NCBI GenBank assembly: GCA_035633755.1 | Contig: DASQEH010000052.1 | Coordinates: forward strand, 109,428-173,427 | Direction of reading: 5' to 3' | DNA length: 64,000 nt | Source: DASQEH01 sp035633755 | Lineage (GTDB): Bacteria > Actinomycetota > Actinomycetes > Propionibacteriales > Nocardioidaceae | Shown: piece by piece, positions 43,082 to 52,394 of the stretch | Layout: each line of letters opens with the position of its first letter | Numbering within the stretch: position 1 is the first letter of the stretch | Notes under the pieces: model-generated | What the model was told of the DNA's origin: nothing | What the model saw: only the letters and a program-made list of their open reading frames with translations | The model's database searches: none | Made by a program: the position numbers and the translations under genes

Positions 43082-44789
43082 TCGACGACCGGACGACTAC
43101 GCCGGTCCGGTCGACCAGCTCGAGCCTCTCGAAAGCGACCTGACGTCCCCAGCGCAGGCACCGGGCGACCGCCAGGGAGCGGCAGCGATGCGGCCCGGCG
43201 AGTTCGCCCGGTGGACGTGGCGCCAGCTGACCTCCATGCGCACTGCCCTGATCCTGCTGTTCCTGCTGGCCGTAGCGGCCATTCCTGGCTCCCTCATCCC
43301 TCAGGACGAGGTCGACCCGGCCGCGGTCTTCGCCTTCAAAGCCGACCACCCGCAGCTCAGTCCGGTACTGGACAGCGTCGGGATGTTCGACGTCTACAGC
43401 TCGGTCTGGTTCAGCGCCATCTATGTGCTGCTCATGGTCTCCCTGATCGGCTGCATCGTGCCTCGCGCGCGCGTCTACGCCAGGAGCCTGCGGGCACGTC
43501 CACCGAAGGGGCCGCGAAACCTGGCCCGGCTGCCCGCCTACGCCACCTGGAGATCCGACGAGCCAGTAGATGTCGTGACCGCGCGTGTCGTGGGCCGGCT
43601 CCGAGGCGAGCGCCGGCGTACCCATGTGTACCTCTCGGGCGAGGTCGTGGACATCAGCGCCGAGAAGGGATACGCGCGGGAAGCGGGAAACCTTCTTTTC
43701 CACATTGCCCTTCTGGTCGTGCTCGTCGGCGTGGCCATGACCGGGCTCTACGGGTACAAGGGCTCCGCGGCGGTGGTCAGCGGACGCGGCTTCTCCAACA
43801 CGCTGACGCAGTACGACGACTTCAGCCCCGGGGCGCGGTTCGACCCCGCCGACCTCAGTCCCTTCAATCTGCAGGTCGACGACTTCTCCGTGACGTGGAA
43901 GAGACAGGGAGCAGGGGCCGGAACGCCCCTCGAGTTCACCGCGCAGCTCAGCGTCACCGAGTCCCCGGGCGCGACGCCCTACCGCTACGACTTGCGGGTC
44001 AACTCGCCGCTTACCGTCGACGGGACCTCGGTGTTCCTGGTCGGGCACGGCTACGCGCCGATCATCAGCGTCCGGGACGGCAACGGCGACCTGGCCTTCT
44101 CCGGTCCGGTGGTCTTCTTGCCGCAGGACAGCTCCTTCACGTCTTTCGGCGTGATCAAGGTGCCCAACGCGGGGCCGACGCAGCTGGGATTCGAAGGGTA
44201 CTTCTTCCCGACCGCAGCCTTGAGTGAGCAGGGGCAGCCGTTCTCCTCGTTCCCCGACGCGGACAACCCCGTGTTGTCCCTGATCGCTTACTCAGGCGAC
44301 CTGGGTCTGGACACTGGAGCGCCGCAGTCGGTGTACGTGCTCGACAAGGACGGGCTCCAGCCGTACACCATGGACAACGGAAAGCCGGAGGCGTTGCTGC
44401 TTCGGGACGGCAAGAGCGTCGACCTGCCCGGCGGTGCCGGCTCCATCCGGTTCGAGGGATACCAGCGATGGGTCAAGCTCCAGGTGGCACACTCCCCGGG
44501 CACCGTCGTACCTCTTGCTGGGGTCATCGCGGCGATCGTGGGCCTGATGGGGACGCTGTTCATCCGGCCCCGCCGGACCTGGGTCCGGCTGCGTGACGAC
44601 CACGGGCGTACGGTGGTCGAGATCGCGGCCCTCGACAGGGTGTCCGGCGGCGAGCCGGGTACCCATGTAGCGGACCTGATGGCCACCTTGCAGTCGGGCT
44701 CCGTACCAGCTGATGCTCGCCGCCAGGCGGTGTCCGACCGAGGCGCCGCCCTTGTCCAACGCGACGGTGAAGAGGAGAGCGAACGGTGA
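43065..44789 (+). CDS. resB: Cytochrome c biogenesis protein ResB
   Basis: Half of the System II heme lyase. The 574-residue protein has three N-terminal membrane helices (about 60-82, 115-135, 205-230), a large extracytoplasmic beta domain (about 235-495) and a final helix (about 500-520), the ResB/Ccs1 architecture. The ATG at 43065 lies within the ccdA end; an upstream 10-residue extension is not needed. GTGA overlap links it to ccsB. Confidence 0.93.
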   Translation: MSPPSSRRPDDYAGPVDQLEPLESDLTSPAQAPGDRQGAAAMRPGEFARWTWRQLTSMRTALILLFLLAVAAIPGSLIPQDEVDPAAVFAFKADHPQLSPVLDSVGMFDVYSSVWFSAIYVLLMVSLIGCIVPRARVYARSLRARPPKGPRNLARLPAYATWRSDEPVDVVTARVVGRLRGERRRTHVYLSGEVVDISAEKGYAREAGNLLFHIALLVVLVGVAMTGLYGYKGSAAVVSGRGFSNTLTQYDDFSPGARFDPADLSPFNLQVDDFSVTWKRQGAGAGTPLEFTAQLSVTESPGATPYRYDLRVNSPLTVDGTSVFLVGHGYAPIISVRDGNGDLAFSGPVVFLPQDSSFTSFGVIKVPNAGPTQLGFEGYFFPTAALSEQGQPFSSFPDADNPVLSLIAYSGDLGLDTGAPQSVYVLDKDGLQPYTMDNGKPEALLLRDGKSVDLPGGAGSIRFEGYQRWVKLQVAHSPGTVVPLAGVIAAIVGLMGTLFIRPRRTWVRLRDDHGRTVVEIAALDRVSGGEPGTHVADLMATLQSGSVPADARRQAVSDRGAALVQRDGEEESER

Positions 44790-45817
44790 CCGAGACCCTG
44801 GCCTCGCTCAGCAACAACGCGCTGTACTCAGCGACGGTGGTGTACGTGCTGGCGATGCTGGCCCACGTGCTCGAATGGGCGATGGCCCGTGACCTCCCCG
44901 CGCCTGCGGTGGCCGCCTCACCAGCCCTTGTCGGCTCGGGAAGCCCTGTCACGGGTGCTCAGGCAGCACGGTCGGGCTACCCCCCGACCGGCCCAGTGAA
45001 CGGGACTGGGGCGGCGGCCCAGGCACTGCCGGACGGCGACGACCCCGCTGAACGCAGTGACCGGTTCGGACGCATCGGCCTGTCGCTCACCGTCTTGGGC
45101 GTCCTCCTGCACGCGGCCGGCGTCGTCATGCGCGGGCTCGCTGCCGAGCGGGTGCCATGGGGCAGCATGTACGAGTTCGCCATCACCGGTTCCCTGGCTG
45201 TGGCGGTGGCCTACCTGTTCCTCGTCCGTCGCTACAGCGCGCGCTGGCTCGGCCTGTTGGTGACGGGACTGCTTGTCATCCTGCTCGGGCTCGCTGTGAT
45301 CGTGCTCTACCGACCGGTCGGCCCCCTCGTACCGGCGCTGCACTCGTACTGGCTGGTCATCCACGTCTCCGCCGCCGCAGTGTCGGGAGGTGCCTTCACG
45401 ATCGGCGCCTTGGCGTCGGTGCTCTTCTTGATGCGCTCACGGCTGGAACGCAAGGCGGCAGCAGCCGATGCCAGCAGCCGCCGCGGCTTCCTGTGGCGAC
45501 TGCCCTCTGCCGAGGCGATCGACCGGGTCGCCTACCGGGTGCACGCCTTCGCCTTCCCGCTCTGGACCTTCGCGGTGCTGGCGGGCGCGATCTGGGCGCA
45601 GTACGCCTGGGGTCGTTACTGGGGGTGGGACCCGAAAGAGGTCTGGGCCTTCATCACCTGGGTCGTCTACGCCGCCTACCTGCACGCGCGCGCCACTGTC
45701 GGCTGGAGGGGCACGGCGGCCGCCTACGTCGCGCTGTTCGGCTTCGCCACCTTCATCTTCAACTTCGTCGGCATCAACCTGTTCGGCTCCGGTCTGCACT
45801 CGTACTCGGGCATGTGA
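44786..45817 (+). CDS. ccsB: Cytochrome c biogenesis heme channel CcsB (CcsA/ResC)
   Basis: Transports and presents heme with ResB. The 343 residues include a Pro/Ala-rich insertion (about 40-95), some eight membrane helices, conserved histidines in LHAAGVVMRGL, SYWLVIHVSAAAV and YAAYLHARATVGW, and the heme-binding tryptophan-rich WWD motif WGRYWGWDPKEVWAF. It ends the long rex-hem-ccs run; no strong terminator is visible, only a 6-bp stem with a 12-base loop at 45819-45842. Confidence 0.94.
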   Translation: MTETLASLSNNALYSATVVYVLAMLAHVLEWAMARDLPAPAVAASPALVGSGSPVTGAQAARSGYPPTGPVNGTGAAAQALPDGDDPAERSDRFGRIGLSLTVLGVLLHAAGVVMRGLAAERVPWGSMYEFAITGSLAVAVAYLFLVRRYSARWLGLLVTGLLVILLGLAVIVLYRPVGPLVPALHSYWLVIHVSAAAVSGGAFTIGALASVLFLMRSRLERKAAAADASSRRGFLWRLPSAEAIDRVAYRVHAFAFPLWTFAVLAGAIWAQYAWGRYWGWDPKEVWAFITWVVYAAYLHARATVGWRGTAAAYVALFGFATFIFNFVGINLFGSGLHSYSGM

Positions 45818-45928
45818 GCAGCCCGGTTACGCACGTGGGCTGAACCCGGCCAGGGCCGTACTTCTGGCGCGACTGCGGCCCCGAACCGAGGACCGCAGGT
45901 GTGAAGGTCGATCCCGAGGTGTGAAACG

Positions 45929-46219
45929 TCAGACCGCTTCGTCCGGGGGAAACTTCGGCGGTTTCAGGCTGCGGAGGAAGTCCGGATCGTCGTCCGGGGC
46001 GATCATCCGCGGCTGCGGCCTCGTAGTCGGCTGTCGCACCTCCGACCCGTTGGGTCGGCCGAAGATGAGCCAGGCCGCAGGGCCGACGACCGGGACGAAG
46101 ACGATCAGCGCCCAAATCGCGCGGGGCAGCTGACGTACCTGTCGGGAGTTCGAGAGGGCAATCTCGACCCAGCAGTAGATGGTCAGTACGACCACCAGGA
46201 TCAGGGGGAGGTATCTCAT
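45929..46219 (-). CDS. PLDc_N (phospholipase D nuclease N-terminal) membrane protein
   Basis: A 96-residue protein with two membrane helices (about 4-22 and 35-54) carrying the PLDc_N pattern IWALIVFVPVVGPAAWLIFG, then a basic/acidic cytosolic tail (about 56-96). The domain is the membrane anchor of cardiolipin synthases, found alone in many actinobacteria with unknown role. Convergent with ccsB across a 111-bp gap that holds a 9-bp direct repeat AGGTGTGAA spaced 20 bp (45897-45925). Confidence 0.82.
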   Translation of the reverse strand: MRYLPLILVVVLTIYCWVEIALSNSRQVRQLPRAIWALIVFVPVVGPAAWLIFGRPNGSEVRQPTTRPQPRMIAPDDDPDFLRSLKPPKFPPDEAV

Positions 46220-46313
46220 AGGTGAGCACAGCCGGGCGTTCGCATGTCACCAGAGTAATCCGATCCCCAAGCCGTCGCCCGTCGGCTGCCGGATCACGTC
46301 GTAAGGTCGAGGC

Positions 46314-47288
46314 ATGCCTGACTCGCGCTTGGTCTCGCGCGCCGACATCGACGCGGCTGCTGCGCGTCTGCAAGGTCGAATCGTTCGAACGCCACTCCTT
46401 CGCACGTCGCTGGGACGACCGAGCACTCCGCTGTTCGTCAAGGCCGAGTCCCTTCAGATCGGGGGGTCGTTCAAGCTGCGCGGTGCGTTGAACGCCGTCT
46501 CCCTCCTCGATGCTTCCCAAGGCAGGCGCGGGGTCATCACGCATTCGTCCGGAAACCACGGGCAGGCGCTGGCACGAGCCGCGAGAGCGGCGGGTATCTC
46601 GGCCACCATCGTCATGCCGCGGGAGGCGCCTGAGGTCAAGCGTCGCGCAACACAAGCGCAAGGGGCGACCGTCGTGCTCGTCGACATGGCCGAGCGTGCC
46701 TCGACCGTCGAAGAGATCGTGGCGCGTACGGGAGCGGTGTTCATTCCGCCCTACGACCACGCGGCAATCATCGCCGGACAGGGCACGGTCGGGCTCGAGA
46801 TCGTGGACGACCTGCCGGACCCGGCCACCGTGCTTGTGCCGGTGAGCGGCGGCGGGCTGCTGAGCGGGATCGCCACTGCCGTCCGCTCGGCGTCTCCCTC
46901 GACTCGAGTCGTCGGCGTCGAGCCGGCCCTTGCTGGCGACCTCGCCGAAGGGTTCGCCGCCGGGAAGCGGGTGACCTGGGACACCGCGCGTACGGGGAGG
47001 ACGATCGCTGACGGGCTTCGGACCGTCTCGGTCGGCGAGCTCAACTGGCGCCACATCACGGCCCTCGTCGACGACGTGGTGACGGTGAGCGAGGACCAGA
47101 TCCGCGCGGCGATGCGCGACGTCATCCTCGACACCCGCCTGGTCTGCGAACCGAGCGGTGCGGTTGCGGTAGCCGGGTTCCGGGCGCACCCCAACGTCGT
47201 GGGTCCAGGTCCCGCGGTCGCCGTCGTCTCGGGCGGCAACGTGGAGACGGACCTGTTGGTAGACGTGCTGTCGGCTGACCTACGCTGA
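46314..47288 (+). CDS. PLP-dependent threonine dehydratase / serine racemase-like
   Basis: A 324-residue fold-type II PLP enzyme. The Schiff-base lysine is Lys54 in GSFKLRGALNAV, SSGNHGQALARAA binds the substrate carboxylate, and VPVSGGGLLSGIATAV holds the phosphate of PLP. There is no C-terminal ACT regulatory domain, so it is of the catabolic or short form. Threonine deamination to 2-oxobutyrate or serine racemisation cannot be separated by sequence. A histidine-free linker of 54 bp leads to the DUF4229 gene. Confidence 0.88.
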   Translation: MPDSRLVSRADIDAAAARLQGRIVRTPLLRTSLGRPSTPLFVKAESLQIGGSFKLRGALNAVSLLDASQGRRGVITHSSGNHGQALARAARAAGISATIVMPREAPEVKRRATQAQGATVVLVDMAERASTVEEIVARTGAVFIPPYDHAAIIAGQGTVGLEIVDDLPDPATVLVPVSGGGLLSGIATAVRSASPSTRVVGVEPALAGDLAEGFAAGKRVTWDTARTGRTIADGLRTVSVGELNWRHITALVDDVVTVSEDQIRAAMRDVILDTRLVCEPSGAVAVAGFRAHPNVVGPGPAVAVVSGGNVETDLLVDVLSADLR

Positions 47289-47342
47289 TCTGCATCGGTG
47301 CGAGCAGGCACCTCTCCGATCCGACCCGTCAAGGAAGCTCAC

Positions 47343-47612
47343 ATGAAGGTCTTCGCCCTCTACACCGCAGCGCGGGCTGGCCTCTTCCTTGTCTGTTACG
47401 CGGTGATCTGGCTGGTCGCGGGGCGGTGGATGGAGTGGAACTCCGTCAACGCGCTCCTCACCGCGCTCCCGGCGCTGATCGTGTCCGCCATCGTGGCGCT
47501 CAAGCTGCTGGCGTCGCTGCGTGACCGGCTGGCGGGTGAGGTGGCCGCGCGAGCCGATCGGGCCATGGCGGCCCTGGAGGCTCGCCGCAGCGCTGAGGAC
47601 GTCGACGACTGA
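47343..47612 (+). CDS. DUF4229 small membrane protein
   Basis: An 89-residue protein with two membrane helices (about 5-25 and 34-56) and a cytosolic charged helix (RDRLAGEVAARADRAMAALE), matching the DUF4229 family that is often found beside menA in actinobacteria. AAGGAAG precedes the ATG. Function unknown. Convergent with menA, 16 bp apart. Confidence 0.78.
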   Translation: MKVFALYTAARAGLFLVCYAVIWLVAGRWMEWNSVNALLTALPALIVSAIVALKLLASLRDRLAGEVAARADRAMAALEARRSAEDVDD

Positions 47613-47628
47613 CCACGCTTGGCAGGTG

Positions 47629-48507
47629 TCAGAGGGCAGCGAGGACGAGCCCCGCAGCGAGCCCGACCGCGTAGACCAGCTCGGCCAGTCCCGTGTCGCG
47701 CAGAACCGGGATCAGCGCCGGTCCGGTCGCGCCCCGAGCCACCGTGGCGACGGCCCATCCGGACAGTGGCAACGCGGCGAGGGCGAGGAGCGCCTCCCAG
47801 GCGAGCGCCGACCCGGCGAGCACCGCGCATCCCATCGCGGCCGCGTGCAGCACCCCCAGCAGGACCCGGGTACGTCGGTCACCGAGGATGACTGCGAGCG
47901 TGCGCTTGCCGACCAACGTGTCGGTGGGAATGTCCCGCAGGTTGTTCGCCACCAGGATGGCGCATGCCAGTGACCCGATCCCCGTAGCGACCCAGAGCGC
48001 ACCCAGCCGGACACTGCCGGTCTGGACGAACGTGGTTCCCAGCACCGCGACCAGACCGAAGAACACGAACACCCCGATCTCACCGAGACCCGCGTAGCCG
48101 TACGGCTTCGTCCCGCCCGTGTAGTACCAGGCCGCCAGCATGCACACGGCACCCACGGCGACCAGCCACCACGCCGTGGTGGCCGCGAGCGCGAGGCCCG
48201 CTATGCCGGCGACGGCGAAGCTGGCGAAGGCGGCGGCCTTGACCTGCCCCGGCGATGCCGTGCCGGAGCCGACGAGGCGCAGCGGGCCGACACGGTCCCG
48301 ATCGGTCCCGCGGATGCCGTCGGAGTAGTCGTTGGCGTAGTTCACGGCCACCTGCAGGGCCAGCGCCACCACGAGGGCGAGCAGCGCCTTCCACCAGACC
48401 GCTGCCTCGGCGTAGACGGCCACTCCCGTGCCTGCGATGACCGGCGAGATGGCCGCCGGCAGTGTTCGTGGGCGGGCACCTTCGAACCATTGCGCGGTGG
48501 TGGCCAT
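47629..48507 (-). CDS. menA: 1,4-dihydroxy-2-naphthoate polyprenyltransferase MenA
   Basis: Attaches the polyprenyl tail to DHNA, giving demethylmenaquinone in the membrane. The 292 residues hold about nine membrane helices and the two Asp-rich motifs NYANDYSDGIRGTDRD (about 65-80) and ANNLRDIPTDTLVGKRTLAV (near 195). The start at 48507 (MATTAQWFEGARPRTLPAA) fits the family; the open frame continues upstream into menE. Divergent from menE with only 52 bp between them. Confidence 0.95.
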   Translation of the reverse strand: MATTAQWFEGARPRTLPAAISPVIAGTGVAVYAEAAVWWKALLALVVALALQVAVNYANDYSDGIRGTDRDRVGPLRLVGSGTASPGQVKAAAFASFAVAGIAGLALAATTAWWLVAVGAVCMLAAWYYTGGTKPYGYAGLGEIGVFVFFGLVAVLGTTFVQTGSVRLGALWVATGIGSLACAILVANNLRDIPTDTLVGKRTLAVILGDRRTRVLLGVLHAAAMGCAVLAGSALAWEALLALAALPLSGWAVATVARGATGPALIPVLRDTGLAELVYAVGLAAGLVLAAL

Positions 48508-48559
48508 GACGGGCCAAGTGTGGCACCCGCTCCGACATCCTCGGCCTAGGGTGGACACC

Positions 48560-49630
48560 GTGCCCGAGCCTGCCTTGCCGACACCGCTCAGCGGTTCGGC
48601 ACGCTCGATCGAGCGGGCCGTGGCCCGGTGGCTCGACGAGAGCGACGCATCGGACGCCGTGGTGGTGCGCACGTCAGGCTCGACCGGCGATCCGAAGGAC
48701 GTACTGCTCTCATCGCGCGCCCTCCAGTGGTCCGCCACGGCCTCGTTGCACCGGCTCGGGGGTGCTGGCAGCTGGGTACTCGCACTCCCGGCCCACTACG
48801 TGGCGGGCCTGCAGGTGATCGTCCGGTCCGTGCTGGCCGGGGTGTCTCCGGTCGTGCTCGCTGAGCACGCCGACCTCCCGGCTGCCGCCTCGCGGCTGCC
48901 CGCCGGTGGGCGGCGGTACCTCGCTGCCGTCCCCACGCAGCTGTACCGATGGATGTCCGCGCCCGCCGACGTCGAGGCGCTGCGAAGCCTCGACGCTGTC
49001 CTGGTCGGCGGCGCGGCTGCCGACGGGCAGCTGCTGGCACGAGCTCACTCCGCCGCGATCAAGGTCGTCACCACGTACGGAATGAGCGAGACCTGTGGTG
49101 GCTGTGTGTACGACGGCGTGGCCCTGGACGGTGTGGACGTGGCGCTCGCCGAGTCGGGCGCGATCCGGCTCAGGGGTCCGATGCTCTTCGACGGATACGC
49201 CGGCGAGCCCGAGCTGACGGCGAGCACGCTGCACGACGGCTGGCTTCAGACGGCCGACCTCGGGCGCTTCGACGCCGCAGGGCGTCTGGAGGTACTCGGA
49301 CGACAGGACGACGTGGTCCAGTCGGGTGGCGTCAGCATCTCGCTGACGGCGGTGGAACGCCGCGTCGCTTCCATGGAGGCGGTCGCGCAGTGTGCCGTCA
49401 TCGCCGAGACCGACCCGGAGTGGGGAGCTCGGCTGGTCGCCTATGTGGTGCCCCGGGACCACCATCGAGTCCCCGACCTCGCCTCCACGCGCGACTCCGT
49501 TGCCGAGGTGCTACCCCGCAGCTGGGCGCCGCAGGAGGTCGTCGTCCTGCCGCGGCTGCCGATGCTCGAGTCAGGCAAGATCGACCGCCGGTCGCTCAGG
49601 CTTCGGCGCGCAACGTCATCGGCTTCGTAG
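48560..49630 (+). CDS. menE: o-Succinylbenzoate-CoA ligase MenE
   Basis: Activates o-succinylbenzoate with ATP and CoA. The 356-residue short AMP ligase has the P-loop VVRTSGSTGDPKDVLLSSRA, the TTYGMSETCGGCVYDG motif, LQTADLGRFDAAGRLEVLGR and the catalytic lysine in MLESGKIDRRSL. It is shorter than typical ligases, as is normal for actinobacterial MenE. The GTG at 48560 follows AGGGTGG. Nine bases separate it from menC. Confidence 0.94.
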   Translation: MPEPALPTPLSGSARSIERAVARWLDESDASDAVVVRTSGSTGDPKDVLLSSRALQWSATASLHRLGGAGSWVLALPAHYVAGLQVIVRSVLAGVSPVVLAEHADLPAAASRLPAGGRRYLAAVPTQLYRWMSAPADVEALRSLDAVLVGGAAADGQLLARAHSAAIKVVTTYGMSETCGGCVYDGVALDGVDVALAESGAIRLRGPMLFDGYAGEPELTASTLHDGWLQTADLGRFDAAGRLEVLGRQDDVVQSGGVSISLTAVERRVASMEAVAQCAVIAETDPEWGARLVAYVVPRDHHRVPDLASTRDSVAEVLPRSWAPQEVVVLPRLPMLESGKIDRRSLRLRRATSSAS

Positions 49631-49639
49631 GCTGATTCG

Positions 49640-50647
49640 GTGGTATCCCAACCGGCTCTCTCCGTCCTCGAGCAGTCCGACCGGCTACGAGGTCGGCGGG
49701 TGGAGGTATTCGCGCTTCCCATGACCGTCAGGTTCCGCGGAGTCCAGCGACGTGAGGGCGTGCTGATCTGGGGTGCCGCCGGCGTCGGCGAGTTCAGTCC
49801 CTTCGAGGACTACGACGACGAGGAGTCGGCGAGCTGGCTGGCAGCGGCCTTGGAGGCGGCTGACCAGCCGTACCCAACCGCCGTACGCGATGCTGTCCCG
49901 GTCAACTGCACGATCCCCGCGGTGGACCCGAGTCGGGCCGCGGCGATCGTTCGGGCTTCCGCTGGCTGCCGGACCGCCAAGGTGAAGGTCGCCGAGGCGG
50001 GCGAGAGCCTCGACAACGACGTCGAACGGGTGGCGGCCGTCCGGGCGGCGCTCGGCCCCTCCGGGCGGGTCCGGGTGGACGCCAACGGGGCCTGGTCCGT
50101 GGCGGCGGCGGTCGCCGCGATCGGCGAGCTGAGCTCGTACGACCTCGAGTACGTCGAGCAGCCGGTCGCCTCCGTCGAGGAGCTCGCCGAGCTGCGGCGT
50201 CGGGTCGACGTCCCGATCGCGGCCGACGAGTCCATCCGCCGCTCGAGCGACCCGCTGCGGGTGAAGGCTCTCGACGCCGCTGACATCGCCGTGCTGAAGG
50301 TGCAGCCGCTCGGCGGCGTCCGGGCGTGCCTCCAGCTGGCCGAGACGGTCGGGCTCCCGGTGGTGGTGTCCAGCGCGCTGGAGTCTTCGGTGGGCATCGC
50401 CGCGGGAGTCGCGCTCGCCGCTGCGCTGCCGGACCTTCCCTACGCCTGCGGCTTGGCCACCGCTTCCATGTTCGCCTCTGACGTCGTCGCGCAGCCTCCG
50501 ACGGTGGTGGACGGGCAGCTCGCCGTTGGGAGAATCGGGCCGGCGGACGAGCAGGTCCGCTTCGCTACTCCGGAGGCCGCGGTGGTGGACAAGTGGCTGC
50601 ACCGACTGGCCCGCTGCGACGCGGTGCTGCAGGGGAGACGTCCATGA
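49640..50647 (+). CDS. menC: o-Succinylbenzoate synthase MenC
   Basis: Enolase-superfamily dehydratase making o-succinylbenzoate from SHCHC. The 335 residues have the catalytic KVKV (Lys114/Lys116), metal ligands in RVDANGAW, YVEQPV and IAADESIRR, and the second catalytic lysine in VLKVQPLGG. Starts with GTG at 49640. Its last codons lie in copy 1 of a 35-bp tandem duplication shared with the menD start. Confidence 0.94.
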   Translation: MVSQPALSVLEQSDRLRGRRVEVFALPMTVRFRGVQRREGVLIWGAAGVGEFSPFEDYDDEESASWLAAALEAADQPYPTAVRDAVPVNCTIPAVDPSRAAAIVRASAGCRTAKVKVAEAGESLDNDVERVAAVRAALGPSGRVRVDANGAWSVAAAVAAIGELSSYDLEYVEQPVASVEELAELRRRVDVPIAADESIRRSSDPLRVKALDAADIAVLKVQPLGGVRACLQLAETVGLPVVVSSALESSVGIAAGVALAAALPDLPYACGLATASMFASDVVAQPPTVVDGQLAVGRIGPADEQVRFATPEAAVVDKWLHRLARCDAVLQGRRP

Positions 50648-50703
50648 GTGACTCGACACGGCGGCCGTGGAGACGTCCATGAGTGACTCGGCACGGCAAC
50701 CGT
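50634..50703 (+). repeat. 35-bp tandem duplication at menC/menD junction
   Basis: Copy 1 (50634-50668) and copy 2 (50669-50703) match at 32 of 35 positions; mismatches are at 50656/50691 and at two adjacent bases near the end. Each copy contains the GGAGACGTCC leader and an ATGAGTGAC start. In copy 1 the ATGA is the menC stop; in copy 2 it is the menD start. Confidence 0.9.
50644..50682 (+). other. 12-codon relay ORF between menC and menD
   Basis: ATG at 50644 overlaps the menC stop (ATGA) and reads MSDSTRRPWRRP before TGA at 50680-50682. That stop in turn overlaps the menD ATG at 50679 (ATGA again). The frame differs from menD. GGAGACGTCC stands before both ATGs. Ribosomes ending menC could translate this short frame and be delivered to menD. 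Confidence 0.5.
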
Positions 50704-52394
50704 CCAAGGGAGCCGCAGAGGCGGCGGACGAGAGGACGTCAGCGCGCGCGGCCTACGCACTGCTCGCGGGCTTGCGGCGCGCGGGGGTGACCGATGTGGT
50801 GCTGTCGCCGGGGTCACGTTCTGCCGCCCTTGCGGTCGCGCTGCACCGCGCCGACGCGGAGGGGCTCCTGCGGTTGCACGTCCGCATCGACGAGCGGACC
50901 GCCGCCTTCCTCGCACTTGGCCTGACGAAGGGATCGCATCGCCCAGTCGCCGTGATGACGACTTCCGGCACAGCGGTTGCCAACCTGCATCCGGCCGTTC
51001 TCGAGGCCGTCCACGCGGGGGCTCGACTGCTCGTCATCTCGGCGGACCGCCCCGCGGCCCTGCGCGGAACCGGTGCCAACCAGACCACCGACCAGGTGGG
51101 CATCTTCGGCGCACGGGTGCCATGCGTCGACGTCGTCCCCGGGGACGTCGACGCTGCCGTCGAGGCCGTCACCGAGGCTGGACTGAGAGCCGGGCCGAGT
51201 CACGTCAACGTCCAGTTCGCCGACCCGATCCTGCCGGTCGGGTTCGCCGACCTGTCGGCCAGCGACGCGATGCCGGGGACCGCACTGGACGCCTCGGCTG
51301 CCGGACCAGGACCCAAGCGCCCGCCCCGCGGCCGGCACGGTCCTGCGGAGGGGCGCACGGACGCCCGGGTGCGACTCGACCTAGGACCCCGCACTGTTGT
51401 CGTCGCGGGCGACGACGCCGGCCCACCGGCTCGGCTCTTTGCCCAGGACACGAACTGGCCGCTGCTGGCCGAACCGACATCCGGGGCCCGTACCGGCTCT
51501 CACGCTCTGCGGACCTATCGGTTGCTGCTCAGCACAGCTCTGGCGGACGACATCGAGCGGGTGGTCGTGACGGGACACCCGACATTGTCGCGACCGGTGA
51601 CCAGACTCATCTCGCGGACCGACATCGAGGTGCTCTCGGTGCCTACCGCAGCCGGAATCTGCACGGACCCGGGCCGGGTGGCCACTCATCTGGACGCGCT
51701 ACCAGCGGTCGATGCAGCCGACGACGACAGGTGGCTCGACGCGTGGCGCGATGCGGACCAGCGCATGAGCCACCAGGTCGACGAACTGGCAGCAGATCCC
51801 GAGGGCTTCCCGCTACGGGTGGCGGCCGAGATCGCCGCAGCTGTGACGCCGGAGGGGCTGCTCACCGTGGGCTCGTCCCAACCGATTCGCGACCTCGATG
51901 TGATGGCGCCGCCCTACCAGGCGGGGCAGCGCCGGCTCATCATCGGGAACCGGGGCCTGGCCGGGATCGACGGCACCGTCTCCACGGCACTCGGCGCTGC
52001 GCTGGGCCGGCGGTCGTCACGCGCTCTGGCGTACATGGGCGACCTGACGTTCCTCCACGACGCCAACGGCCTGGTCCTCGGTCGCGACGAACCGCGACCG
52101 GATCTGACCATCGTGGTGGTCAACGACGACGGCGGCGCGATCTTCACCACGCTCGAACAAGGCGCGCCACCCTTCGCCGCGTCGTTCGAGCGGGTGTTCG
52201 GCACGCCGCACGGCGTCTCCATCGAGGACTGGTGCCGGGCGACCCACACCGCGTACGAGAAGGTCGCCGACTCTGCCGGTTTGCGTGCCACGCTCGCGGA
52301 GGAGGGGCTAGGCATTCGGGTGATCGAGGTCCCACTCAACCGATCGCACCGGCGCGCTCTGGACGAACGTCTGCGGGCCCTGTCGAAGCCCTGA
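50679..52394 (+). CDS. menD: SEPHCHC synthase MenD (ThDP-dependent)
   Basis: Condenses 2-oxoglutarate with isochorismate, the first committed menaquinone step. The 571 residues show the PYR domain glutamate in RLHVRIDERTAAFLALGL, the QTTDQVGIFG-like segment, and the PP domain ThDP-binding stretch GNRGLAGIDGTVSTALGAAL with VVVNDDGGAIFTTLEQGA. The ATG at 50679 lies in the second copy of the tandem repeat with GGAG nine bases upstream; the GTG at 50667 in frame is a less likely start. Confidence 0.95.
   Translation: MSDSARQPSKGAAEAADERTSARAAYALLAGLRRAGVTDVVLSPGSRSAALAVALHRADAEGLLRLHVRIDERTAAFLALGLTKGSHRPVAVMTTSGTAVANLHPAVLEAVHAGARLLVISADRPAALRGTGANQTTDQVGIFGARVPCVDVVPGDVDAAVEAVTEAGLRAGPSHVNVQFADPILPVGFADLSASDAMPGTALDASAAGPGPKRPPRGRHGPAEGRTDARVRLDLGPRTVVVAGDDAGPPARLFAQDTNWPLLAEPTSGARTGSHALRTYRLLLSTALADDIERVVVTGHPTLSRPVTRLISRTDIEVLSVPTAAGICTDPGRVATHLDALPAVDAADDDRWLDAWRDADQRMSHQVDELAADPEGFPLRVAAEIAAAVTPEGLLTVGSSQPIRDLDVMAPPYQAGQRRLIIGNRGLAGIDGTVSTALGAALGRRSSRALAYMGDLTFLHDANGLVLGRDEPRPDLTIVVVNDDGGAIFTTLEQGAPPFAASFERVFGTPHGVSIEDWCRATHTAYEKVADSAGLRATLAEEGLGIRVIEVPLNRSHRRALDERLRALSKP

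Noticed and set aside
45819..45925. Weak hairpin and AGGTGTGAA direct repeats after ccsB as terminator or operator
   Set aside because: The stem is only 6 bp with a 12-base loop, and the repeats lie between convergent gene ends where an operator is unlikely; noted but not supported.
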